This document shows, piece after piece, positions 46,260-56,692 of a DNA stretch of 64,000 nt. How positions within the stretch are numbered: the first letter of the stretch is position 1; every line of letters begins with the position of its first letter. Source of the stretch: Anadara kagoshimensis (Eukaryota; Mollusca; Bivalvia; Arcoida; Arcidae). A program made the translations under genes and the position numbers. The stretch is from NCBI GenBank assembly GCA_021292105.1, contig CM037860.1, positions 9,566,698 through 9,630,697 of the forward strand. Reading direction: 5' to 3'. The notes below the pieces were generated by a model. It searched no databases. It saw nothing but the letters and a program-made list of their open reading frames with translations, and had not been told where the DNA came from.

Positions 46260-47400
46260 CTATCAAGTGTGTTCTCTTTTTCTGGTGGAAATATTAGTGA
46301 ACTGTTGAAACACGAACTATTCCCAGTGTCGCTTTCTATACCTGACACATCAGGACCCTTGTTATCTGCAGCCGATGAGTCGGATCTTCAAAATATCCCT
46401 GAGGAAGAAGTTTGCATGGAGACATTACTACCAAAATAATTAATGGTCAAACTTTAGTTGTAGCACTGGGAAAACTGAAAGGCATCAGTACATTTGGCGA
46501 GTTAGGAAACCGCAAACTGTTTTTATCCACGCGAAAGATAAATGTATTAAAATTGATGTCATTATGATAGATATGACAACTAATCCATAAAAGGTGAAAC
46601 CATCTAGAGATAAAAGAGGATCAGGTCCCCATTTTGTTTAAAGAATTATTAATAATTAAAATGTCTCTCTGCCATAAATTGGTAAGATTTTATCAGTCAC
46701 CAAGAAAACAAATAGGATCTTGTAGTAATCCAAGACACTTATTACCTTAGCTGAGGGTATCAGGGGGTCCAACAGACAGCATGTTTAATTTATACAGAGG
46801 AAGGAGTGTAACCGTATTTAAAGCTTTACACAAGGAGGCCGATACTAGAATTGTTCCCCATGGTGTTGATGCTTACATGCAAGGCTATAAAAGAACAGTT
46901 GTTGTCTGTTGTGATACTGATGACCTTATTCTTCTGTTGCTTTTAAATGAGGAAGTATGATTCCAGACCGGGACATCTAAAGTTCGTCCCTGTTCATAGC
47001 ATAAAATTATCACCTTTCGAGAGGAATAAGCTCCCAGTATTCCATGCAATTACAGAATGTAAGACTGTTAATTAACTTTCTGGACATTCTAAATACAGCA
47101 TTCCGTGTTTCCAGGGAAAACACAGGTCTTCTTCCCACTCTTGCAAGGGGGAACTTTTCTGAACTTGTGAGTGCAGATGCCTTCATTGAATGTACCTAGC
47201 GAGGATTTCTCATCTACGGTGCAAACTGTTCCTCTCAGGGGAAAAGTACAATTGAAAATTTACTTCCAACATCATATGCAACCGACCTACATATTCAACG
47301 TGCACACTATTAAACTGCTGTTTGGCTGCATTTAGTTATACCTGGTACATGTATTTGTTCCGGATCTCCCGTCACCTATAGGACACGGATGGTGCTAGTC
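46260..47400 (+). pseudogene. Decayed gene of the 'EADTR' family of uncharacterised invertebrate proteins
   Basis: The pieces appear in the expected order but different frames. ELLKHELFPVSLSIPDTSG lies near 46300. An open stretch at 46781-46960 has ALHKEADTRIVPHGVDAY and VVVCCDTDDLILLLLL. FHAITECKTVN then LSGHSKYS lies near 47040, and PDLPSPIGHGW near 47370. I recall families with HKEADTR, DTDVLVLL, FHAITGCDT and LPSP..GW motifs from cnidarians, molluscs and other invertebrates, often in many copies. Function is unknown; the acidic DTD motif resembles a metal site. Several frameshifts and stops make this copy non-functional. Confidence 0.68.
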
Positions 47401-47771
47401 TCACTAACTTGCGTAATGTATGCCTTTAATTCCCAGTGGAGGTAAGTCCATCGACAAAATCCTTCAAACTGGCTCTGTTCTGTGCAATTTTACCCCCTCT
47501 GTTTCATTTCCAGAAACTTGTCTCAAGGTGTCTTTAATTCTTGTGTGTTCCATTTCAAAGTTTTGTGATATTGTTGGCAGGTGTCTTGATGGTGTGACCT
47601 ATCCCTCCCCAATATTAATGTCGCTTTTGTGTTTGTGTTTCAAAACGACCTTGTTTTGTGATCCACCATAAACTTTTCGTTACTAGTTTTGTCTTGTCAT
47701 CTGGCAACAGGACCCCGAACAATACTAGTTTTTATACTTAAATCTGAGTTTTTTTCACAAATTAAACTTAC

Positions 47772-47773
<2 letters not shown>

Positions 47774-47808
<35 letters not shown>
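47774..47808. repeat. Poly-T run (35 nt)
   Basis: Uninterrupted T tract; no LINE or processed copy was recognised beside it. Confidence 0.95.
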
Positions 47809-47811
<3 letters not shown>

Positions 47812-47967
47812 TAAATCTTACTTTGAACTTTAACTTTTCTAAGACAATTACGGATCAAATGATCATGAACAAAACTAAACTTTTTGGACTTAAGTTAAGT
47901 ATTTTCCTGATGTTCACGATTATTCTCGGATAGTGAATGTGACTTAAAACAGTTTTAATGAGAAAAT

Positions 47968-48284
47968 TATAAATTGATTGATTGCATGGGGTTTTACGGG
48001 CTTTTACGTATTTCAGTCATATCAAGACATCACCAGCTATAGGTGAAGCAGCAGAAATTTTGACCTGTGCAGGGTCCTTAACATGTTACACCCGCCTTGG
48101 CACGGGGCATCGGTTTTTAAGATCTCTCAAAGCATCTCGTGACTTTCGTTTCTAATACCGAGTGTTTGGCAAACGAACAGTCACTACCTTATTTCAAGTC
48201 TTGGTCAGACCCAACTAGGGTTCGAACCCAGGACTCACCACATACGGGGAGTGAGAGCTATACCAATTGAGCTACAGTAGGGGT
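47968..48284 (-). mobile_element. Full-length V-SINE (family S1) with 15-bp target duplication
   Basis: TTTTAATGAGAAAAT occurs at 47953-47967 and again at 48285-48299. On the minus strand the element starts CTACTGTAGCTCAATTGGTA (tRNA A-box), has B-box GGGTTCGAACCC, the S1 core (GACTGTTCGTTTGCC) and a CAATCAATCAAT tail. The exact duplication indicates a fairly recent insertion. Confidence 0.92.
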
Positions 48285-48299
48285 TTTTAATGAGAAAAT

Positions 48300-49456
48300 A
48301 ACCTTTACCAAAATCATGTTATGCATTGCTGAAATGTAAACATAAATCATGTTGCACTACAAGATGTACATGTAGGGCATACAATTTAAAGTGGGTGGCT
48401 GTATGCACTTGCAATGGGACCGTTGGACCGTTGATTGGTTAAACCCTTTGAATGATAATGCCACAGAAAGTGATATTGATGAATGAAAAGAAATCGTTAG
48501 ATGTGACTGATAATTTCCAGAGATTCTCGTGACTATGCCTTGTCGATTACAGTACTTGCAGTACTTTGATTTTAAAATTTCAATAAATTTCAAATTACCA
48601 GCTGGGTTTAAACAATATATTTGTTTTAATTATAGTCATGTATTTACAAAAGAATTATATTTTAGCATTTTGATTCATGCTTTGATGTTGAATGCATACT
48701 TTTATTTTATTCTATCTTGAAGCTTGTGTCAGAATTTTGAAAAATAACATTGAAATATTAAAATTTTAGCCTAAACCCTCAATTAGCTTCCTAGTCAATG
48801 TTAAAATACATGAAATCCTATGATTGCATGAGAACAGATTTATTTGATTTATTTAAATCTCAGAAAGTATATATTCGGACAGCTATAAACTAATAAAGAT
48901 AATTTTTGGGGAAAAAAACCACTATCTGACCTTTGACCTTTTATCTACTAAACCAAGGGTCGATCAGCTTGGCAACAGGTTGATTCTTGACCCCTAACCT
49001 ATGATGATATAAGACAGCTATGTTGCCAGCTTTGAACACTCATGTCCCCCTATTGTGAAATTTCATTTTTTTCCACCAGACTATTGCAGGTAGGGGTGGT
49101 ATTTGGCTCTTAAGAGAAAATTCTAGATATTTTATTCTTTAGGATAGGCCAAGACATTTAGGATTTGTATGGAAACGGAAATGTGTATGTCTTTGTTAAA
49201 GAAGTACAGCTAAATTGAGTCTTCGATAACTTGGTGTGTTCTAATTGAATTATCAAGCAAATAACATTGACTTCGAGTTATCTATTACATTTCGCATGTT
49301 TTCTTTTTGAAAATTAATTATTGCACATGACCAAAGTACTCACTTAACGCAAAATCTGGAGTACAAACGAACAGGCTAGTGTTAGATCCCCTTCTGTTTG
49401 ATTCCAACGATTCTTTCAAAGTTTCTAATTTACCGAAAAGCAATTTTTCAACTTAC
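48300..49456. other. Intergenic, no gene seen
   Basis: AT-rich, short accidental frames only. Confidence 0.45.
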
Positions 49457-49471
49457 ATTTTCAGAAGCCAT
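49457..49471 (-). CDS. Possible first coding mini-exon (MASEN)
   Basis: On the minus strand GGGAAGATGGCTTCTGAAAAT is followed directly by GTAAGT. Strong initiation context and a consensus donor suggest a first exon with five codons. I found no second exon, so this may be chance. Confidence 0.2.
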
Positions 49472-49753
49472 CTTCCCGTCAATATGCAGAATATTGGTTA
49501 ATTAATCTATATAAACAACAGCCTAGATACAATGAAAGCGGCCATCATATAACACAAACGCGATATTAAGATCTGCTACATAAGGACTTTATGAATGTAT
49601 CTTCTACTTATATATATTAACTTTATGTCTATCGCTTCCGTATTGCATTATGAGTCGTCAAGAGAAGGACACGAAATGCGGAAAGTCTAATAAGTAGTAT
49701 TTATATACTAGTATATTAACTTTCACAGCTTCTTGTTTGCTCAGTGATATATA

Positions 49754-49965
49754 CAGTACAGACCTGTCGAAAGTTTAACACTGAGCCAACGAAAATGAGG
49801 CAAAGCTCGGATGTCGAGTGACCGAGATATGGACAGCTAGTCACACAACACCTGCTGAATAAGGAGTAGCACCTGTCGCGATATACCTAACGGGGAAGGC
49901 CGAAATGCTGTCGCTGCAACACCAATTAGTTAGCTGAGTGTAAAACTTTCGACAGACCTATACTG
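49754..49965. mobile_element. 212-bp MITE (family M2), copy 3
   Basis: Ends CAGTACAGACCTGTCGAAAG and (reverse complement) CAGTATAGGTCTGTCGAAAG, TA on both sides (49752-49753, 49966-49967), and the same length as the copies at 32963 and 33493. The interior is diverged. Confidence 0.88.
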
Positions 49966-49967
49966 TA

Positions 49968-50439
49968 ATTTTGAGCTTCGGCTTTATTAATACCTACATT
50001 TCACTGTTATAATTCTCAGCTTGCAGCATTGTTGTAAAGTATGTGTCACAAATAAGGCATACTTTGATTCATGTAACTAATGAAATGGTATCAGTGCATA
50101 TATCATTAAGTTAAATCATATTGCGTGAATAATAATTATCGGGACATTAATTAAATGCTAATTTAAAGTCTTGGCTTCTGGAAATCACCTTCCTAATGAC
50201 AATAAGAAATGAAATAACATTAATTACCTAATTAATATAAAGCACTATATTTTAGTGCCGTTCAGGAGAATATAGCAACAAAATTGAATTAAAATTAACA
50301 ATTCCATGAGGCCAAACAAAACCATTTTATGTTTCCATAAACTGAGCCAATCCCAATTTTAATTGGTACCAATAGTGATGGGATGGTGTTTAATCAATAT
50401 CAAGACGGTCAGTTCCAGAAGAGTGTAGGAACTCGGAGT

Positions 50440-50470
<31 letters not shown>

Positions 50471-51899
50471 GAAAATATAAAATTAAAATAAATATAAAAA
50501 ACAAAATACAAAAAAAAACGTCGATCTTTGACTAGCGAGTTTGGCCACTGTACTAAATTAGAAGATGTCCTAAGTTTTGGATTGGCATAGAGATAGGTAT
50601 TGAAATATGTAAGCCATGGAAATATATCAGCTGACTACCAAAAACCCGTAAAGGTTTGGTTGAAAGTACAAGTTAAGAAAAACTTTGTTACATATATCAA
50701 TGTTTTGAAAGCAGAGATGCCGGGACAACCTTCTACATATCGCTATACATACATGTAAATATATTTACATTTGTGGTTATTTATCATATGGTTGTTCCAA
50801 CGATTGTTGAAATTGTCGTACACGACATTATTTTAAATTCATTTCAGGATTTAAATCCAAAAATAAGATTTTCCAAAAATAGAAATAATTATAACTATTG
50901 AACTGTCTACAGTGCTTTTTAACTTCCATTGCCGTGGAAAGCAACTATTAAAATAATCATAACGTGCTAGAGTTTTATTTTACAGTCACTCAGATTTTCT
51001 CCATCATTCCAGAACTGAAGGCCTTGTTTATGGCATAAATCACTATAACTCTATGTAATACTCGTACAGGAGAACTTCCTGTACATGTCTGCAGTAACAC
51101 ATAATTCGTTTTATCAAGCCTAATGATACAGGAAAAACGGATTACGGATTAGTTGATTCACTGAAAAGGAAAGAAAATATTGTTCGATCCTATTCACAAC
51201 CATCTCTATAAAATCACTATCTGCTTTAAACGGTTAAAGAAACTTGAACCCATTAATTAATACCTTGTGTTGTGAGTTGCTTTGATTTATTGTAAAGTCC
51301 TTTAATTAATTAACCAATTTTTTGTAAATGCAAAGTCGGTTATTGTACATACATACATATATATACTTATATAATTTAAACTAAATTTCCTAGAAAAAAG
51401 AATTTCATGTGTTTCGAACAATGAGTTAGAATGGAAGAAGTGGCAAGTACCTTTGTACAATATTCCTGAGGCATCGTTGATGTCAATTTCTAGCAAAATG
51501 AATGTTTCCAAGTTTTATGACATGTTCAGTCCTTCAATATTGTGCTTTGTAAAAACGTAAACAAATACAAACAAAATATCTATTCTTTAGCATCATTTCT
51601 ATACTCTAATAATTCTATTTTTGTTTCAAAAATCCCTACCACGAAAGTCGGGCGTCATTTGTATAAATACAGAGAATCTGCTGTTACATGTGCGTTCTTA
51701 ACCTTTTTAAGACATAATGATTGTCATTTTATTAAATACATATTCAGAAGTGCGCAACCGTTAGGTTAGATCTGAAGCCTTTGTCCCCATACACGCATTG
51801 CATTGGAATTTTATAGATTACCTTACCTTGGTTAGTGTACCTTACCTTGGTTAGTGTTTTAAAGTTCCTTCGTAAGACATTAATGTAACACAAAACAAA
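49968..51899. other. Intergenic, nothing recognised beyond an (AAT)n run
   Basis: An (AAT)n microsatellite lies near 50439-50467. Just before the next feature, TACCTTACCTTGGTTAGTG is repeated twice in tandem (about 51820-51858). No gene was recognised. Confidence 0.45.
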
Positions 51900-52070
51900 A
51901 TGGCGAGGCGTTTCGAAGATAAAATTGCTCTTGTTACAGGATTCAATAAACTAAACATATCTATCCATGTCCAAATCAAAATTCAGAAGCAAAGTAAAAA
52001 CTTTGAAACTGACAAATCATGTTTAATGCGTGAAGTTCCAGAAAGGAGGTCGTGTGCTCCGGAAGTATAA
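51900..52070 (+). pseudogene. Short-chain dehydrogenase N-terminus truncated by a DR1 repeat (chimeric frame)
   Basis: ATG in good context (AAAATGG) encodes MARRFEDKIALVTG, the first strand and start of the cofactor-binding TGxxxGxG loop of classical SDR oxidoreductases. Instead of the glycine-rich loop the frame passes into FNKLNISIHVQ, which is the DR1 left end, and continues for about 40 codons to a stop at 52068-52070. No donor GT follows the SDR part and no downstream SDR exon was found. The DR1 insertion probably destroyed the gene, or this is an exon-1 relic. SDRs need the missing loop for NAD(P) binding. Confidence 0.7.
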
Positions 52071-52115
52071 ACACCCCTGTTTAGCTAGCTACACCCACCA
52101 CGTGTGTAAAAAAAA
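51943..52115 (+). repeat. DR1 5' fragment fused to the SDR exon
   Basis: CTATCCATGTCCAAATC, GCAAAGTAAAAACTTTG, GTGTGCTCCGGAAGTATAAA and CACCACGTGTGTA are the DR1 left end and core. Confidence 0.8.
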
Positions 52116-52214
52116 GATATGACAAATGCAGTACATGCAGTATGCGGAAAAGGAATTTATGCTAACTTTTTCTATTCAAAACATGTGTTTGGAAAATTTG
52201 TCACAATAAATATT

Positions 52215-52605
52215 GTAATCATTAAACAGAAATCAGTCTATGCTCAAATTGCAATTGTAACGCCAAAGTTTAAACTTCGAAAACTGGCAAATTATGTTAA
52301 ACACGTGATCGTCCGCCTGGAAAATGAAGCCGGGTTCTCCGAAAGGTTTAACACCTCCTGTTAAACAAGCTTAACCGGAAACGTGTGAAACAATAATGAT
52401 AGTAACACAGATATCATGGGTCGCTAAATAAATCCAGGATACCTTTGAACAACAAGATATCATACTTATTGTATTGGGCCACTATACAAACGTTTTGAGC
52501 CCCTTGATATGCTTAGTTTTGCAATATCCCATTTGCAAACAGCTTGCGTCGTTTCTCGTTCTCCTTATTGGAACAATCTCTACAATATCGCATAAACTGT
52601 GAAAC
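52215..52605 (+). repeat. DR1 copy, second of three in a row
   Basis: AAATCAGTCTATGCTC, AAGCCGGGTTCTCCGAAAGG, ACCTCCTGTTAAAC, then AAGATATCATACTTATTG and GTTTTGCAATATCCC. It is diverged. Confidence 0.7.
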
Positions 52606-52794
52606 AATTACACCATAAGCAGGAACAGAAGAAAACGAATGTTGACAACAGAAAAATTGAAGTCGTCACGTACTGTATCTCATGTAGTTTCAAATGTAGC
52701 TATTAAAGGCTAATTATTTGATATTACTAAGCACTTGTTTATATGAAAAACAAATCAAATATCTATATTGTGTCGTATATAAGTCATCAATCAA

Positions 52795-53520
52795 ATACAA
52801 ACATAACAATCTATGTCTCCATGTCCAAATCACAATTCCAAAGCAAAGTAAAAACTTTGTAAGTGGCAAATTAAGTTAAACACGCGAACAATCCCAAAGA
52901 AAGTGGGCAAGGGTGCTCCGGAAGGGTAAGCACCTCCTGTTTTGCTAGTACATCCGTCACGTGTGAAATAGAAATTGAGAGGATAGTGTAACTATGGGAC
53001 TTAAAATACTATTGTTTATCTTTATTTTTAAGAGACAGACATTTTCTTAAATAACTTTTATATTTTTTTTATTTTTGAAACCTAATATTCATTGTTTGTT
53101 TTGAAAATAAAAAGGGCATCAAAAAATATTTTTAGCTTTGTTTTTACCTTTTCCGTTATTCTCCTACGTAGAAATAAATTAGAATTTTTACTCAAAATCG
53201 GTTGTAACCTGTTCCCTTTGTGACCCCATATTTACCTTGTTAATATTATTATTTTAAACACACATTGTGGTTATTTCATGAGAAACCAAATGAAATTTCA
53301 CCAATATTAGTTGAGGACTGTCTCCAAGTATATAATAGTATATCCAGAGTCATCATACTTATCAACAATATTGTGATGCGACCATAAAACTTTGTGAAGG
53401 TTTTCATAAGCTTAGGCTTGCAATATTCCTTGTCACCAATTTATTTGTAAGCAGTTTGACAGTTTGTGTATAAAGTTATTGATGTGGAAACAAGCTCTAC
53501 CATAGAGTATTCAACTAAGG
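52795..53520 (+). repeat. DR1 copy, third in a row, interrupted
   Basis: The left part (52795-53008) has GGTGCTCCGGAAGGGTAAGC. The family resumes at about 53331 (GAGTCATCATACTTATCAAC) and continues to about 53520. About 320 bp of T-rich DNA interrupts it; I see no clear termini for that insert. Confidence 0.75.
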
Positions 53521-53529
53521 GGAGATAGT

Positions 53530-54100
53530 TGATTCAATTCAATTCAATTCTTTATTCACTGAGCCACATTGAGCCACATATGTGGTACATCAGGTGATAA
53601 TACAACATACATAAAATTAACTGACAATGACATACTAACAAACTGAGCATGACAAAGATTACATATTAACTTTCTATATAATATTAGATTATCTATGGTT
53701 ATTTAAAGTTTTATATAGGATTTTCAAAAACACTGATATATTTTCTAGTACTCTTTTGTTACAATATGTCAATAAACCTTGAAGTTTTTCTATGTTAAGG
53801 TACTTTATATAATACATTGGTATATATTTAATCTGATAGGTTTGAAAAAAAATCGCATTGAAATAAATAATGCATTTCATCTCCAATTCCAGAGGTACAT
53901 AGAGGACAATTTCTTTCATTTCTGTTTAACCCAGACCATCTTCCAGTTTCAACCGGAAAGTTCATATTGCAAGTCCTCAATTTACAAATCCAAAAGACAG
54001 AAGAGGTATTAAGCTTAATAAAATAATCTTCACATTTAAAATCCCTTTTAAACATATTATAAAATTGACCTTTAGAAGAGTTTTGTAAACTGCTTGACCA
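53530..54100 (-). mobile_element. LINE 3' remnant, reverse strand
   Basis: Read on the minus strand, NERNCPLCTSGIGDEMHYLF then QCDFF is the Cys/His region downstream of reverse transcriptase in many non-LTR elements. A frameshift leads into the next frame (LQGLLTYCNKRVLENIS). The 3' end carries a GAATTGAATTGAATTG tail near 53533-53550. It is truncated and inactive. Confidence 0.72.
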
Positions 54101-54374
54101 AGATTGTACAAACTGGTCACATAGAGACCGTTTAACAATAGATTTTAACCAATTAGTAGGTACAACATAGAGTCTATATCACAATACAGTTGTACCTTTA
54201 ATTTTCAGTCAAATTGCAACGAACTGCACTATTAATATGGTGATGAGGGCAAACAGGCTGGAGGGATAGTTTTTCCTGACTTTTTTTCAAACGCCTGCAG
54301 ATACTGAACTAATATTTGGTATATTTGGTATACCATCATGAATTACAGATCAAGTTTAAGTTTTGTTCTGGTTC

Positions 54375-54560
54375 AGTGATTTTTGATGAAATTTTGGGAT
54401 GTTTCTTTAACATAGCAGTTTTCCACCTGCAGATATTGAACTAATATTTGGTATGCGAGTCTACCACATTACTCGAAAAAAATTCAGAAAACTGCTATTT
54501 TAAAGAATTTTTTTAACTCCATGTCCCATAACTTCATCAAAAATCAGTGAGCAAAGATGA
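54375..54560. repeat. Imperfect foldback/hairpin with nested repeats
   Basis: TCAGTGATTTTTGATGAA (about 54374) pairs with TTCATCAAAAATCAGTGA (about 54533), and AGCAGTTTTC pairs with GAAAACTGCT. CTGCAGATA(C/T)TGAACTAATA is directly repeated at about 54294 and 54428. Confidence 0.5.
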
Positions 54561-54933
54561 ATGGAACAGATGGGCATACAAAGCTCAATCATATGCTCTC
54601 CCTTTGGTGATCATAAAACAATTCATTAATGCAGTTTAGGTAACTGGTACAATTTATTTTTATAAGTGTGTCACTACTGTCATGATCTTCAAAGACAACA
54701 CATTGACTGTTGCTTGAATGTACATCAAACTCTCTGCATCATAATTTTCATATATATAAAATGAAAACTAAACAATAAGCAATCTGATCAGAATGATTTA
54801 AATTATTGAGATGGAATATAAAAAGTCATAATATGAAGGATGAAAGATGAAGTGAAAAATTAAAATCACAGTAAAAGTCAATCCTCTGGCTTTTCTGTGG
54901 AGGATCAGAAGGCTGTAACCTTCCTCCATCAAG

Positions 54934-55132
54934 TTAATCCTCTGGCCTCTCTGGAGGTGGACCACAAGGTTGTAACATTCTCTCCATCAGGTTAAATTTT
55001 ACTCTTGCTCTCCCTCATTTTCTGCTAATGCAAAATAGCTGAGCATATCAGAATGTCCCATGTATGAAGCATAACTGTCTCTATGTTGATTAGTTACCCA
55101 TTCCCATTTGTTTGTTTCAGCATGACCAGTAC
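54934..55132 (-). pseudogene. SF3B5: SF3B5-like last exon with a -1 frameshift near the C-terminus
   Basis: After an acceptor (TTTATTTGCAG) the exon reads TGHAETNKWEW, NQHRDSYASYMGH and LSYFALAENE, close to splicing factor 3B subunit 5, a small component of the U2 snRNP SF3b complex. In the starting frame it ends at EGEQE and TAA (54999-55001). Shifting frame restores VKFNLMERMLQPCGPP and a stop at 54934, the usual C-terminus. Around the shift 11 nt replace the 12 expected. The N-terminal part (normally about 19 residues up to KYIG) is not found upstream, although a phase-1 intron would fit. A second degraded copy of the last 57 nt lies next to it (about 54875-54935). It is either a decayed paralogue or a real gene with an assembly indel. 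Confidence 0.75.
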
Positions 55133-55702
55133 CTGCAAATAAACGAAGAAACAGATGCTTTTAAATTTGTAATTGTTTTTCTCTATTTCATGTGACTGAT
55201 TTTGAACTTTGACCTTTGCAGTGCAGTGCATTTAGAGAACTGTACATTGAAAGTTCTTAAACTAGGATAATGGAGTTTATGTCCTTGTCCAGATCATTTC
55301 AATTGTCATTGATAATTGATGTCACAGCCTATATTAGTGACGTGACAGTGCCACTAAAGGCGTTAAGCTGAGCAACATCCTGCCTGTGTTTGTTATTAAT
55401 GAAGAACTTGAATTTGCTGCTAATACGGCCCAAACAAGTTTGTCAAGGACAACTGTAAAGTTTGTTGTTTGTTTGTGTGTTTTGAGGATGTGATGATGAA
55501 ATTAATAAGTCTACAAAATTAATACAAATTGATGTTTCTTATTGATCTCTTGGTACCAGTTATCTCAGGTTGGCTACAAGTTGTCTTTGGATATAAGATG
55601 TTTTTCTTGGGTAAAGGTTGACTTAGTAGTATGGGTAAAAGTTGTCCAGCAATCAATCCAATCATGAGTCATGACCTTGACTTTTGATTTTGGTTTAATG
55701 TA

Positions 55703-55812
55703 GTAGAACCCTCACTGAACATGTTGTGAAATTCAGTCACTTCACCTGTAGCTGATGATGCCCCAATATAAGTGAAACAATCTTGACTGGGACATCAACC
55801 TTTAATCAATCC
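55703..55812 (+). repeat. V-SINE S1 3' fragment
   Basis: AGAACCCTCACTG, CCTGTAGCTGATGATGCCCC and AATATAAGTGAAACAATCTT then GACTGGGACATCAACC, the diverged core end and tail. Confidence 0.65.
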
Positions 55813-56692
55813 ATTATTTGACTTAAACACTCCTAAAACTGTCTCAATGAGTGACTGAGGGTATTATGAGTCTTTATGTTAACTGTTCACAATGGACTAC
55901 TGTGTACAAAATTCATGAAAGGTGAGGTAAATCCTGAAAACACATCTTATTAACTACTTTGAATTATTGTCAATACATTTGTATTATTATTTTCATAATT
56001 TTTTTAATTTGAATATTATTTGAAAGATATTATTTTAGAAGTTTACTCATTTACCTTCAAGCTTTTTTACATCAGCATAAATTTAAATCCTGTGTGGAAC
56101 AAAGTGAAACACATAGCATTTCACGTTCCTTAGAATTATCGGATTTACACACAATTGCCAAATCAGCTCTTTTTTCAATCTATAGTGAAAATATTTGTGC
56201 TTTATATGATGTAATTACAAAATCGGTCCTAAAAATCAGGAAAAATAAACAATTGGTTTTCAAAATATACTGAACAAAAAAGGTTTGGGACCATTGAAAA
56301 TTAGAAATAAAAATTCAAAAACTGAAAAATGTAAAACCCATCAATATTTTGTTCTTATTCTGTTCTGGTTTCATTCAAATGATGTTATGAAGTTACTTTT
56401 TTGTGCATGAAATTAAATCTCCTTAATGAAATTATGTGAATATAAAATGATATGATTTACCTTCTACCAAAATTAAATAATGTTTTTGATGTGGCCTTTA
56501 ACTTTTTTTGTTGAGTAATACTGTATGTTATATATCTGCATCATATAAAGCACATATATTATCATTATAACATAAAACAAGGGCTGATCCAGTAATCCTA
56601 GGATGTCTAGAATATGAAACGTCCTGTAAGAATCTTACAGTAAGATATCCACACCTGTATTCGCAATCCCAGGCAAGAACGACAGAATTACA
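55813..56692. other. Intergenic, nothing recognised
   Basis: AT-rich; no coding or structural signal that I can support. Confidence 0.45.
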
